A stretch of 64,000 bases of DNA from Glycomyces tritici (lineage in GTDB: Bacteria > Actinomycetota > Actinomycetes > Mycobacteriales > Micromonosporaceae). Below the pieces are notes generated by a model. The model saw only the letters and a program-made list of their open reading frames with translations, had not been told where the DNA came from and searched no databases. The translations under genes were made by a program, and so were the position numbers. Within the stretch, counting starts at the first letter, position 1, and every line of letters starts with the position of its first letter. Where the stretch lies: assembly GCF_030403505.1 (NCBI RefSeq), contig NZ_JAUEMJ010000008.1, positions 173,657-237,656 of the forward strand, in the 5' to 3' direction. This document shows, piece by piece, positions 21,916-30,693 of this stretch.

Positions 21916-23031
21916 ATGACGAGAACGATCAGGCAATGGCTCCCGGTGATCGCGTTCGCGGTCGCCGCGGTGCTTCCCGCCGCGCCGGCGCAGGCGGCCG
22001 ACCACGCCGCGACGCAGGCGCTGCTGAACCAGTACCAGGCGCAGGCGGGCCCCGGCGCGGGCCTCCACGCCGGCGAAGGCACCGAATCGTGGACGCTGAC
22101 CAGCGGGTCCGCGACCATCTTCGCCAACCGGCCGATCACCGCCGGCGACCACTTCCGCATCGCCAGCCAGACCAAGACGTTCACCGCCGCAGTGGTACTG
22201 CAGCTGGTCGACGAGGGCCTGGTGGAGCTGGACGCGCCGATCGAACGGTACCTGCCGGGCGTGCTGACCGGCGACTACGACGGGAACGCGATCTCGGTGC
22301 GGCAGATCCTCCAGCACACCAGCGGGATCGCCCGAGACGCGCTGAACGCCGCGCCCGAGCCCGACGGGTCCTACACGCTCACCGAGCTCGTGCGGGCGGG
22401 CCTGGCGCAGCCACCGCAGTTCGCCCCCGGCAGCGGCTGGGGCTACTCCAACATCAACTACCACCTCGCGGGCATGCTCATCGAGGAGCTCACCGGCGTG
22501 AGCGCCGCCGAGGCGATCACGCAGCGCATCATCGAGCCCCTGGGCCTGACCGGGACCTCGTTCCCCGTGCCCGACGACGGGACGCTGCCGAGCCCGTACC
22601 TTCCCGGGTACACGGGCGGCCGGCTCGGGCCGTTCTTCTACTGGTACGACGTCACGTTCATCGAGGACATGTCCTTCAACGCCACCGCCGGCGCCATGAC
22701 CTCCACGATGGAGGACCTGGTCGCCTTCTACGGGGCGCTCGCGGCCGGATCGGTCGTGTCCGCGGGCTCGCTCGCCGAGATGCGCACGGCCGTACCCTCC
22801 ACCGTGTACGGCGCGGACTACGGGCTCGGCCTCATGAGCTGGGATCTCTCGTGCGGCGGCGAGGCGTGGGGCCACGCCGGGAACCTCACCACCGGCGCCT
22901 CGTCGATCACGATGGTCACCGACGACGGCCGCTTCGCCTCGCTCGTCACCAACGCGTTCCTCAAGGACCCGCCCGCCCCGACCCGCGTCGCAGTCCTCGA
23001 CGCCGCGCTGTGCGAAGGGGAGGCGGCATGA
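21916..23031 (+). CDS. Secreted serine hydrolase, beta-lactamase/D-Ala-D-Ala carboxypeptidase family
   Basis: The 371-residue precursor starts at ATG 21916 after GAGGGG. A signal peptide (TIRQWLPVIAFAVAAVLP, cleavage near AQA) exports it. Class C-like active-site motifs are present: SxxK in ASQTKTF, YSN in GWGYSNINYH and HxG in GHAGN. Family members are DD-peptidases, esterases or peptide hydrolases. The following esterase gene overlaps by ATGA, so the two are co-translated. The frame is open 31 codons upstream but without a ribosome site. Confidence 0.87.
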   Translation: MTRTIRQWLPVIAFAVAAVLPAAPAQAADHAATQALLNQYQAQAGPGAGLHAGEGTESWTLTSGSATIFANRPITAGDHFRIASQTKTFTAAVVLQLVDEGLVELDAPIERYLPGVLTGDYDGNAISVRQILQHTSGIARDALNAAPEPDGSYTLTELVRAGLAQPPQFAPGSGWGYSNINYHLAGMLIEELTGVSAAEAITQRIIEPLGLTGTSFPVPDDGTLPSPYLPGYTGGRLGPFFYWYDVTFIEDMSFNATAGAMTSTMEDLVAFYGALAAGSVVSAGSLAEMRTAVPSTVYGADYGLGLMSWDLSCGGEAWGHAGNLTTGASSITMVTDDGRFASLVTNAFLKDPPAPTRVAVLDAALCEGEAA

Positions 23032-24098
23032 GGCGCTTGACTCGGGCACTAGGCCTGGTCACCGCGGTCGCGGCCGCGGCGGCAGGCGGCCTCGCCGCCC
23101 CCGCAGCGCACGCGGCGACCGCGCTGCCGCAGTTCAACGACGAGCACGGGCTCACCGTCCTTCAGCAGCCGGAGTGGTCCGAAGGCAGCGACCGCACGTT
23201 CACGTTCACCGTGGCCACCGCGGAGGTCCCGGAGTACGCGGTGATGCCGGGCCAGGTCTCGGGCGAGCACGTCGTGATGGTGACGCTGCCGGAGGGCTAC
23301 GACGAGAGCATCGAATACCCGGTGCACTACACGCTCCACGGCGGCGGCGACTACCCGAACAGCGCGCGGCTCAGGACGATCGTCGAGTCGTCCACTGCGG
23401 ATGAACCGGTTATCACCGTGTCCCCCAACGGCAGCGGCCGCGGCTGGTACACGAACTGGCGGTACCCGGGCGGGCTCGGCCTGCAGAACTGGGAGGACTT
23501 CCACCTCGAGCAGCTCATCCCGTTCATCGACGCGAACCTCTCGACCATCGCCGGCAAGGAGGGACGGGCCGTCTCCGGCCACTCCATGGGCGGTTTCGGC
23601 GCCCTCGGATACGCCGAACGCCGCCCCGACCTGTTCAGTTACGTCGGGTCGTTCTCCGGCGGGCTCGACCTGCTGAACCAGGAGATGCGCGCCGCCGTGC
23701 TCGGCTCGACCCAGCTGGCGGCCTTCGGGACCCCGACGGTCGCTCCGGACGCGATCTTCGGCCCGCCGTTCTGGCCGCTCGACGGCGGCTGGAACCGACT
23801 GAGCCCGGCGCAGCACGTCGAATCCCTGCGCGGCATGGGGATCGCACTGTACGCGGGGAACGGCGGCGACCTCACCGTCGATCCGATCCAGGCGATCGTG
23901 GAGCACCGCGCCCGCCAGACGGCCGTGGTGACCTCGGACTACCTCGACGCCGCGGGCATCGCGCACGAGTTCCTCGACTACGGCGACGGCAGCTCGTGGG
24001 CACCCGGATGCACCGGCAAGCACTCGCAGCAAGCCTGCCTCCAGGCCGACATGGACCACTTCGTCTCGCTGATCATGGCCGGTCTCGAGCACCCCTGA
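23028..24098 (+). CDS. Secreted esterase, alpha/beta fold (antigen 85/EsD-like)
   Basis: The 356-residue precursor begins with an Ala-rich signal peptide (cleavage near AHAAT). The mature protein has the nucleophile elbow SGHSMGGFGALGYA and a late acidic/His region near KHSQQACLQADMDHF, matching the esterase D/mycolyltransferase-like family. It should hydrolyse or transfer an ester outside the membrane. Its ATG overlaps the stop of the upstream serine hydrolase, so both are probably secreted together. The substrate is unknown. Confidence 0.83.
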   Translation: MRRLTRALGLVTAVAAAAAGGLAAPAAHAATALPQFNDEHGLTVLQQPEWSEGSDRTFTFTVATAEVPEYAVMPGQVSGEHVVMVTLPEGYDESIEYPVHYTLHGGGDYPNSARLRTIVESSTADEPVITVSPNGSGRGWYTNWRYPGGLGLQNWEDFHLEQLIPFIDANLSTIAGKEGRAVSGHSMGGFGALGYAERRPDLFSYVGSFSGGLDLLNQEMRAAVLGSTQLAAFGTPTVAPDAIFGPPFWPLDGGWNRLSPAQHVESLRGMGIALYAGNGGDLTVDPIQAIVEHRARQTAVVTSDYLDAAGIAHEFLDYGDGSSWAPGCTGKHSQQACLQADMDHFVSLIMAGLEHP

Positions 24099-24172
24099 CC
24101 CACCACCGAGGCGGCGCGGCGACCCACATCGCCGCGCCGCATACGCTCCCCCGCTGCGGAAAGGAGGCGAGC

Positions 24173-25096
24173 GTGACGAACCCCCACAACGGCCCTGACC
24201 AGGGCGACGATTCGCCCGGTTCCCGCCTGTTCGGCAAGGTGGGCATGGCGATCGTGATCGAGGTGCTGGCCGGACTCGTGATCGGGTTCCTGGCCCTCGG
24301 CGGCGAGGACGAGCCGATCTACGAACCGCCCGCCCCACGTGAGTCGACATACGAACCGGTGCTTCCCGATGAGGAGCCGTCGCAGTCCCCCTTCCCGACA
24401 GGACCGGAAGCCGAGGAGACGACGACCGACGCCGTCGCCGTCCCCGAAGCGGGCGACTGCTTCACGAACGAGGGCACGACCGACGTCTTCGCGCTGGAGT
24501 CCTCGAGCTGCGACCCGGGCGCTTTCGAAGTGGCCGACGTCTACAGCGGAGGCGACACGGACGACTGCGACGGCGTCCCCCGATCGTTGTTCAGCCACGA
24601 CCCCGGCGGCGGCGGCGCGATCCTCTGCCTCACCTACCTCCACCCTTGGGGCGAGGCCTACTACGCCGAGCCCGGCGAGTGCGTCACCCTCCTCGACGAC
24701 GGCGCCTACGCGATCACCGACTGCGACCCGGGCGACTACCAGGTGCTGGAGCGGATCTGGGGCGAGGAGGGCTCGTACGACTGCTCCGAGTGGGAGTACT
24801 ACAACGGCTCGGTCGACTTCCCCGGCTACATCGACGAACAGGACCTGCTGCTGTGCATGCGGATCGTGTACCCCGACGACATCGGCTTCGCCGGCGTCGA
24901 CACCTGCATGTACGCCACCGGCGCCGACGACGACATGCATTTCGCATTCGCCGACTGCTCGCAGTCGAACGTCTACGTCACCGGCCGCACCTCCGACTAC
25001 GAGGCCTACGACTTCTGCGACGGTTACGGCTGGTCCACCTGGCAGAGCACCGCCTTCCCCGACCACTCGTACACGGTCTGCTGGGCCTGGCTCTGA
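24173..25096 (+). CDS. Membrane-anchored Cys-repeat protein, LppU/SCO3897-like
   Basis: The 307-residue protein starts at GTG 24173 after AAAGGAGG. One transmembrane segment (VGMAIVIEVLAGLVIGFLAL, residues ~23-42) is followed by a Pro/Glu/Thr-rich linker. Three ~55-70-residue repeats follow, each with four Cys in the order GDC or DTC, DC, DC or FC, and LC or VC. Such repeats occur in actinobacterial LppU-like exported proteins, where the Cys probably form disulfides. The extracellular domain is strongly acidic. The function is unknown. Confidence 0.7.
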   Translation: MTNPHNGPDQGDDSPGSRLFGKVGMAIVIEVLAGLVIGFLALGGEDEPIYEPPAPRESTYEPVLPDEEPSQSPFPTGPEAEETTTDAVAVPEAGDCFTNEGTTDVFALESSSCDPGAFEVADVYSGGDTDDCDGVPRSLFSHDPGGGGAILCLTYLHPWGEAYYAEPGECVTLLDDGAYAITDCDPGDYQVLERIWGEEGSYDCSEWEYYNGSVDFPGYIDEQDLLLCMRIVYPDDIGFAGVDTCMYATGADDDMHFAFADCSQSNVYVTGRTSDYEAYDFCDGYGWSTWQSTAFPDHSYTVCWAWL

Positions 25097-25305
25097 CAAC
25101 CCCGTTGCGGGCAGCTGCGTCCGGCTCGCGATCGTCACCGCCGCACCGCATGCGCCCCGGAGGTCAGACCGTCCTGGACCCCGTGGCGAGGACGTCGCCG
25201 TCCTCGAGGCGTGCGATGCCAGGGGCGGGCGAGGGCGGTGACAGGGCAGTCTCGCAGGGGCGGTTCGTTCCCTGCCGAGGTTGTCCCGGTGAGGGGTAGC
25301 GCCAC

Positions 25306-25324
25306 AAACCGTCCAGTCGGTATG
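25306..25324. promoter_or_regulatory. Operator A of the catabolic-island TetR family
   Basis: AAACCGTCCAGTCGGTATG matches the island consensus AWACCGWCYRGWCGGTATG. Its right half overlaps a possible -10 box TATGCT (25321-25326), 41 nt before the alcohol dehydrogenase start. Repression would block this promoter. Confidence 0.72.
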
Positions 25325-25364
25325 CTGTCGTGGACTGAGCGGACGTGACGACGAGGAGGTCGCC

Positions 25365-26453
25365 GTGCGAATCACCGGAGCCGTGCTGGAGCGCTGCGGC
25401 GCGCCCGCGCCCTACGCCGAGTCGCGGCCGATCACGGTGGGGCCGTTGGAACTCGAAGCGCCCGGACCCGGGGAGCTGCTGGTCCGCGTCGAGGCCGCAG
25501 GGTTGTGCCACTCCGACCTCTCCGTCGTGGACGGCAGCCGGGTGCGGCCGGTGCCGATGCTCCTGGGCCATGAGGCCGCCGGGATCGTCGAGGCGGCCGG
25601 GCCCGGCACCGCTACCGCGGTCGGGCGGCGGGTCGTGCTCACGTTCCTGCCGCGCTGCGGAAGCTGCGAAGCGTGCGGCACCGGCGGGCGGCTCCCCTGC
25701 TCGGTCGGCAGTGCCGCGAACGCCGCCGGCACCCTCGTCGGCGGCGCCGTCAGGATCGGCCGCGAGGGCGAGCGCGTCAGCCACCACCTCGGCGTGAGCG
25801 CCTTCGCCACCCACGCCGTGGTCAGCGAGAGTTCCGTGGTCGCGGTCGATGCCGATGTGCCGCCGGACATCGCCGCGCTTCTGGGCTGTGCGGTGCTCAC
25901 GGGCGGCGGCGCGGTCGTCAACGCGGGCAGGCCGAACGCGGGCGAGACGGTGGTCGTCGTCGGCCTCGGCGGCGTCGGCATGGCGGCGCTGCTCGTGGCG
26001 CAGGCGTTGGGCCACCAGGTGGTCGGCGTCGACACCGTACCGGCGAAGCTCGACCTGGCCCGCTCGCTCGGCGCCGAAGCCTGCGCTCCCGACGAGGTCG
26101 GCGGTCTGCGGGCGCCCGTGGTCGTGGAGGCCGCCGGGTCGGCGCGGGCGTTCGAGACCGCGTTCGCGCTCACCGCGCCCGGCGGCACCACCGTCACTGT
26201 GGGCCTGCCGCATCCTGACGCGCGCGCTGAGGTCTCCCCGCTGCTCCTGACCGCCGAGGCCCGCACCGTCGTCGGCTCCTACCTCGGCTCGGCGGTGCCC
26301 GGCGACGACGTCCCCCGGTACGCCGACCTGTGGCGCGCCGGACGGCTCCCGCTCGACCGGCTCGTCTCCGACAGGATCGACCTGGACGGCCTCCCGGCCG
26401 CCCTGGACCGCCTCGCCTCGGGCGAGGCGCTGCGCCAGCTCATCGTGTTCTGA
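25365..26453 (+). CDS. Zinc-dependent alcohol dehydrogenase
   Basis: The 362-residue medium-chain dehydrogenase has catalytic-zinc ligands in AAGLCHSDLS and LLGHEAAGI, four structural-zinc Cys in RCGSCEACGTGGRLPC and a Rossmann loop VVGLGGVGMAALL. It oxidises an alcohol, or reduces an aldehyde, with NAD(P). GTG 25365 follows GAGGAGG. It heads the unit with an SDR and a MaoC hydratase. Its place behind operator A suggests a role in the same acid/alcohol catabolism as the acyl-CoA genes downstream. Confidence 0.9.
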   Translation: MRITGAVLERCGAPAPYAESRPITVGPLELEAPGPGELLVRVEAAGLCHSDLSVVDGSRVRPVPMLLGHEAAGIVEAAGPGTATAVGRRVVLTFLPRCGSCEACGTGGRLPCSVGSAANAAGTLVGGAVRIGREGERVSHHLGVSAFATHAVVSESSVVAVDADVPPDIAALLGCAVLTGGGAVVNAGRPNAGETVVVVGLGGVGMAALLVAQALGHQVVGVDTVPAKLDLARSLGAEACAPDEVGGLRAPVVVEAAGSARAFETAFALTAPGGTTVTVGLPHPDARAEVSPLLLTAEARTVVGSYLGSAVPGDDVPRYADLWRAGRLPLDRLVSDRIDLDGLPAALDRLASGEALRQLIVF

Positions 26454-26491
26454 CCTTCCTCCTACCGACCCTCCTATGAAAAAGGTGCTCA

Positions 26492-27244
26492 ATGACCTCT
26501 AGGACCGCCATCGTCACCGGTGCCGCGCGCGGCATCGGGGCCGCCACCGCCCGTCGGCTCGCCGCCGACGGGCATGCCGTCGCCGTGCTCGACCTCGCCG
26601 AGGAGCAGGCGGTCGCGACCGCCGAAGCGATCAACGCGAAGGGCGGCAAGGCCGTCGGTGTGGGCGCGGACGTCGCCGACGAGGCCGCCGCCGCGGCCGC
26701 GGTCGAGCGCGTCGCCGCCGAGCTGGGCCCGCCGCAGATCCTCGTCAACAACGCCGGGATCCTCCGCGACAACCTGCTGTTCAAGATGAGCGCCGGGGAC
26801 TGGGACGCGGTCCTCAACGTGCATCTGCGGGGCGCGTTCCTCATGAGCCGCGCCGTCCAGTCGTCCATGGTGGACGCCGGATGGGGCCGGATCGTCAACC
26901 TCTCCAGCACTTCCGCGCTCGGCAACCGCGGCCAGGCGAACTACGCCGCCGCGAAGGCCGGCATGCAGGGCCTCACCAAGACCCTCGCGATCGAACTGGG
27001 CCGCTTCGGGATCACGGCGAACGCCGTCGCGCCCGGGTTCATCGAGACCGAGATGACGAAGGCCACCGCCGACCGCATCGGCGTCCCGTTCGCGGACTTC
27101 CTCGCCCACGCCGCCAAGGAGGCCCCGGTCGGGCGCGTCGGGCAGCCCGAGGACGTGGCCGCCGCGGTCGCCTACTTCTGCTCCGAGGACGCCGGGTTCG
27201 TCTCGGGCCAGGTCCTGTACGTGGCGGGAGGACCCAAGGCATGA
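26492..27244 (+). CDS. SDR-family 3-oxoacyl reductase / 3-hydroxyacyl-CoA dehydrogenase (FabG-like)
   Basis: The 250-residue short-chain dehydrogenase has cofactor motif TGAARGIG, NNAG, a Ser-Tyr-Lys catalytic set (LSSTSALGNRGQANYAAAK) and APGFIETEM. It interconverts 3-hydroxyacyl and 3-oxoacyl thioesters. In this setting, next to MaoC and thiolase genes, the beta-oxidation direction is more likely than fatty-acid synthesis. ATG 26492 follows AAAAAGG. Its stop overlaps the MaoC start as ATGA. Confidence 0.9.
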   Translation: MTSRTAIVTGAARGIGAATARRLAADGHAVAVLDLAEEQAVATAEAINAKGGKAVGVGADVADEAAAAAAVERVAAELGPPQILVNNAGILRDNLLFKMSAGDWDAVLNVHLRGAFLMSRAVQSSMVDAGWGRIVNLSSTSALGNRGQANYAAAKAGMQGLTKTLAIELGRFGITANAVAPGFIETEMTKATADRIGVPFADFLAHAAKEAPVGRVGQPEDVAAAVAYFCSEDAGFVSGQVLYVAGGPKA

Positions 27245-27702
27245 GCGGCCCGATCACCGCGGCTTCGCCCGCGGACCTCCAGAACGCACTGGGCGCCGAG
27301 GCGACCGGCGAGTGGTTCGCGGTCGAGCAGGACCGCATCGACGCGTTCGCCGACGCCACCGGCGACCACCAGTGGATCCACACCGATCCCGGGCGCGCCG
27401 CCGCCGGGCCCTTCGGCGGCCCGATCGCCCACGGGTACCTCACGCTCTCGCTCCTCCCCCGGCTCCTCCAGGGCCTGGTCGCGATCGGCGGGCTCGCGAT
27501 GTCCGTCAACTACGGCCTCGACCGGCTCCGGTTCCTCCAGCCGGTCCCGGCCGGAGCCCGGGTCCGGGCGGTCGTGGCGCTCGCCTCCGCCGAGACCACC
27601 GGGCGCGGCGTGCGCGCCGGGTACGACGTGACCGTGGAGATCGAGGGCGCCGAGAAGCCCGCGCTCGTGGCCAGGACCATCACGCTCTACGTCCCCGAAT
27701 AG
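27241..27702 (+). CDS. MaoC-like (R)-specific enoyl-CoA hydratase
   Basis: The 153-residue hotdog-fold protein has the hydratase-2 signature DATGDHQWIHTDP followed by GPIAHGYLTLSLLP. Asp and His in DxxxxH are the expected catalytic pair. It hydrates an enoyl-CoA to (R)-3-hydroxyacyl-CoA, supplying the SDR encoded just upstream. It is translationally coupled to the SDR and is the last gene of the operator-A unit. Confidence 0.9.
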   Translation: MSGPITAASPADLQNALGAEATGEWFAVEQDRIDAFADATGDHQWIHTDPGRAAAGPFGGPIAHGYLTLSLLPRLLQGLVAIGGLAMSVNYGLDRLRFLQPVPAGARVRAVVALASAETTGRGVRAGYDVTVEIEGAEKPALVARTITLYVPE

Positions 27703-27709
27703 GACGCCG

Positions 27710-27742
27710 AAGCGGCGCAGGCCTCGTGAGCCTGCGCCGCTT
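27710..27742. terminator. Bidirectional terminator between MaoC and thiolase genes
   Basis: A perfect 13-bp stem (27710-27722 with 27730-27742) with a 7-nt loop lies between convergent stops at 27702 and 27758. TTT follows on the + side. Confidence 0.8.
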
Positions 27743-27757
27743 TCGCGTGGGAACGAG

Positions 27758-28978
27758 TCAGAGTCGTTCGAGCACCATCGCCATGCCCTGCCCGCCGCCG
27801 ACGCACATGGCCTCCAGGCCGTAGCGCCCGCCGGTGTCCTCCAAGGCGTTCAGGAGCGTCGAGGTGATCCGCGCGCCGGTCATCCCGAACGGGTGCCCGA
27901 CGGCGATCGCGCCGCCCTTGACGTTGAGCCGGTCCTCGTCGATGCCGAGGTCGCGCGCGGAGGGGATCACCTGGGCGGCGAACGCCTCGTTGATCTCGAC
28001 CAGGTCGATGTCCTCGATCCCCATGCCCGCCAGCGCGAGTGCGCGCCGTGAGGCCTCGACGGGCCCGAGTCCCATGATCTCCGGGGAGATGCCGCCGACG
28101 CCGGTCGAGACGATGCGGGCGAGCGGCTGGAGGCCGAGTTCGGCGACGACGCGGTCGGAGACGATGACGAGTGCGGCGGCGCCGTCGTTGAGCGGGCAGG
28201 CGTTCCCGGCGGTCACGGTCCCGTCGGGGCGGAACACCGGGTCGAGGTCGGCGAGTGCGGCGATGGTGGTACCGGGGCGGGGGCCGTCGTCGGCGGTGAC
28301 GACGGTGCCGTCGGCGAGGGTGACGGGGGTGATGTCCTTGGCCCAGAAGCCTTCGGCGGTGGCGCGGGTGGCGCGCTGCTGGCTGCGGGCGGCGTAGGCG
28401 TCCTGCTCTTCGCGGGTGATGCCGCGGAGGGCGGCGACGTTCTCGGCGGTCTGGCCCATGGCGATGTAGGGGTCGGGGAGGAGGCCCTCGTCGCGGGGGT
28501 CGGTCCAGTCGGCGGCGCCTCCGGCCCGCTTCAGAGTGCGGAGCATCGCATCGTTGAAGGCGGGGTTCTCGAGGTCGGTGCCGGGGATGGCGTCGGCGGA
28601 GCCGATGTCCATGCCGGAGACGGATTCGACGCCGGCGGAGACGAAGACGTCGCCTTCGCCGGCCTTGATGGCGTGGAAGGCCATGCGGGTGGTCTGGAGG
28701 CTGGAGGAGCAGTAGCGGGTGACGGTGGCGCCGGGGACGGTGTCCCAGCCGAGCATGACGGCGACGATGCGCGCCATGTTCATGCCCTGGCGTCCGCCGG
28801 GCAGGCCGCAGCCGAGGAGGAGGTCGTCGATGCGGGCCGGGTCGAGCCCGGGGACCTTGTCGACGGCGGCGCGGACCATCTGCGCGGCGAGGTCGTCGGC
28901 GCGGGTGTCCTTGAGGGAGCCTTTGTGGGCGCGCCCGATGGGCGAGCGGGCGGTGGCGGCGATGTAGGCCTCGGTCAT
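27758..28978 (-). CDS. Acetyl-CoA acyltransferase (thiolase)
   Basis: The 406-residue thiolase has the acylated Cys90 in TRYCSSSLQT, the His block AVGHPFGMTGAR and the second Cys in AMCVGGGQGMA. In catabolism it cleaves 3-oxoacyl-CoA with CoA to give acetyl- or propionyl-CoA. ATG 28978 follows AAAGGA, 11 nt after the acyl-CoA dehydrogenase stop, so the two genes form one unit behind operator B. Confidence 0.93.
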   Translation of the reverse strand: MTEAYIAATARSPIGRAHKGSLKDTRADDLAAQMVRAAVDKVPGLDPARIDDLLLGCGLPGGRQGMNMARIVAVMLGWDTVPGATVTRYCSSSLQTTRMAFHAIKAGEGDVFVSAGVESVSGMDIGSADAIPGTDLENPAFNDAMLRTLKRAGGAADWTDPRDEGLLPDPYIAMGQTAENVAALRGITREEQDAYAARSQQRATRATAEGFWAKDITPVTLADGTVVTADDGPRPGTTIAALADLDPVFRPDGTVTAGNACPLNDGAAALVIVSDRVVAELGLQPLARIVSTGVGGISPEIMGLGPVEASRRALALAGMGIEDIDLVEINEAFAAQVIPSARDLGIDEDRLNVKGGAIAVGHPFGMTGARITSTLLNALEDTGGRYGLEAMCVGGGQGMAMVLERL

Positions 28979-28989
28979 GTCGGTTCCTT

Positions 28990-30174
28990 TCAGACGAATG
29001 CCTGGTGTCCGGTGATCGCCCGGCCGACGATCAGGGTGTTCATGTCGTAGGTGCCTTCGTAGGAGTAGACGGCCTCGGCGTCGGCGAAGAAGCGGGCGAC
29101 GCCGTGGTCGAGTTGGATGCCGTTGCCGCCGAGGACTTCGCGGCAGCGGGCGACGGTGTCGCGCATGCGGGCGGTGCAGAAGGCCTTGGCCATGGCGGCG
29201 TGCTCGTCGCGGCGGGTGCCGGCGTCGTCCATCTGGGAGACGCGGACGCAGACGGCGAGGCCGGCGGTGACGTCGGCGAGGGATTCGGCGAGTTTCTGCT
29301 GGACGAGCTGGTAAGAGGCGATGGGGCGGCCGAACTGCTCGCGTTCCTTGGCGTAGCGGACGGCGGCCTCGTAGGCGCCGACGGCGATGCCCATGGCCTC
29401 CCAGGCGACGCCGATGCGGGTGGGGCCGAGGACGCCGGCGAGGTCTTTGAAGGAGTCGATGCGCTGCAGGCGGTCGGTCTCGGGGACTTCGACGCCTTCG
29501 AGGGTGATGTCGGCGTTCTGGACGCCGCGCAGGGACTGCTTGCGTTCGATCTTCGCAGGCGTGAAGCCCGGGGCGTCCTTGCGGACGATGAAGCCTTTGA
29601 CCTGGCCGTCGTCGATGTCCTTGGCCCAGATGAGGGTGATGTCGGCGAAGGTGGCGTTGCCGATCCAGCGTTTGGCGCCGTCGAGGATCCAGGTGTCGCC
29701 GCGGCGGGTGGCGGTGGTGCGCAGGCCGCGGGCGGTGTCGGAGCCCGCGAGGGGTTCGGTGAGGCCGAAGGCGCCGATGACCTCGCCGCGGCCCATGGCG
29801 GGGAGCCATTGGGCGCGCTGGGCGTCGGAGCCGCCGACGCCGATGGCGCCCATGGCGAGTCCGGAGGTGACGCCGACGAAGGTGGCGAAGGAGGCGTCGA
29901 CGCGGGCGATCTCGACGGCGGCCCAGCCGCGGAAGAGGGCGCTGTTCTCGAAGGTGCGGGATTCGGGCCACATGGTGCCGATGACGCCGGTGGCGGCGAT
30001 GCCGGGGATGAGGTGGTGGGGGAATTCGGCTCGTTCCCAGTAGTCGTCGGCGATGGGGCGGACTTCGCGTTCCATGAAGTCGCGGATGCGCAGGGCCGCT
30101 TCCTGCTCGACGGGGGTGAGGAGGTCTTGGAAGTGGTAGAAGTCGGCGTCGAGGCCGGTGGGCGCGGTGGTCAT
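28990..30174 (-). CDS. Acyl-CoA dehydrogenase, glutaryl-CoA dehydrogenase-like
   Basis: The 394-residue flavoenzyme has the FAD/acyl-CoA blocks GAFGLTEPLAGSD and KRWIGNATFADI, and ends EGTYDMNTLIVGRAITGHQAF. That C-terminus, with Glu in YEGTYD as catalytic base, resembles glutaryl-CoA dehydrogenases (YEGTHDIH...GRAITG). It forms the enoyl-CoA, possibly with decarboxylation if the substrate is a dicarboxylyl-CoA. ATG 30174 follows AGGAG. The specificity is inference. Confidence 0.88.
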   Translation of the reverse strand: MTTAPTGLDADFYHFQDLLTPVEQEAALRIRDFMEREVRPIADDYWERAEFPHHLIPGIAATGVIGTMWPESRTFENSALFRGWAAVEIARVDASFATFVGVTSGLAMGAIGVGGSDAQRAQWLPAMGRGEVIGAFGLTEPLAGSDTARGLRTTATRRGDTWILDGAKRWIGNATFADITLIWAKDIDDGQVKGFIVRKDAPGFTPAKIERKQSLRGVQNADITLEGVEVPETDRLQRIDSFKDLAGVLGPTRIGVAWEAMGIAVGAYEAAVRYAKEREQFGRPIASYQLVQQKLAESLADVTAGLAVCVRVSQMDDAGTRRDEHAAMAKAFCTARMRDTVARCREVLGGNGIQLDHGVARFFADAEAVYSYEGTYDMNTLIVGRAITGHQAFV

Positions 30175-30207
30175 GGTGTCTCCTGTGGGTTCCGGACCGA
30201 GCCGTCG

Positions 30208-30226
30208 AAACCGACCGGTCGGTATG
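30208..30226. promoter_or_regulatory. Operator B, divergent promoter region
   Basis: AAACCGACCGGTCGGTATG contains a perfect ACCGACCGGTCGGT palindrome. It lies between divergent acyl-CoA dehydrogenase (ATG 30174) and thioesterase (GTG 30268) genes, so one bound repressor could block both. Confidence 0.75.
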
Positions 30227-30267
30227 TTACTAGTATAGGTGCGAGACGTCCACTTTGAGGAGCGACC

Positions 30268-30693
30268 GTGACCAACCGCCATCTGTTCCCGCTGCGCTGG
30301 AACGACAACGACCAGTACGGCCACATGAACAACACCGTGTACTACGAGGCGATGGACTCGGCGGTGAACTCCTGGATGGTGCACCGCGCCGCCCTGGACC
30401 CGGCCGGGGACGTGATCGGGCTGGCCCGGGCCTCGTCGTGCGAGTTCCTGGCGCCCGCCTCCTTCCCCGAGGTCCTGGAGGTGGACATCGCGGTGGCCCG
30501 CCTCGGGACCACCTCGATCACGTGGGACCTGGCGATCCTGCGCGAGGGCGCCCCCGACCGGGACGCCCCGATCGCGCTGGGGCGGTTCACGCACGTGTTC
30601 GTGGACCGCGCCGGGCGGCGCCCGGTGCCGGTGCCCCCGCCGATCCGCGCCGCCGTCGAAGCGGAGCTGCGGATCGGCGAGGCGGCCGGTTAG
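30268..30693 (+). CDS. Hotdog-fold acyl-CoA thioesterase (4HBT family)
   Basis: The 141-residue protein carries the 4-hydroxybenzoyl-CoA-thioesterase-like motif WNDNDQYGHMNNTVYYE, with Asp16 and the GHMNN turn as the usual active-site neighbourhood. It should hydrolyse an acyl-CoA, perhaps to relieve trapped CoA during growth on the island's substrate. GTG 30268 follows GAGGAG. Its stop overlaps by 4 nt the stop of the convergent ligase gene. Confidence 0.87.
   Translation: MTNRHLFPLRWNDNDQYGHMNNTVYYEAMDSAVNSWMVHRAALDPAGDVIGLARASSCEFLAPASFPEVLEVDIAVARLGTTSITWDLAILREGAPDRDAPIALGRFTHVFVDRAGRRPVPVPPPIRAAVEAELRIGEAAG

Noticed and set aside
25187..25206. 8-bp hairpin as terminator of the LppU-like gene.
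   Set aside because: It is about 90 nt from the stop and has a short stem without a T-run, so the support is weak.
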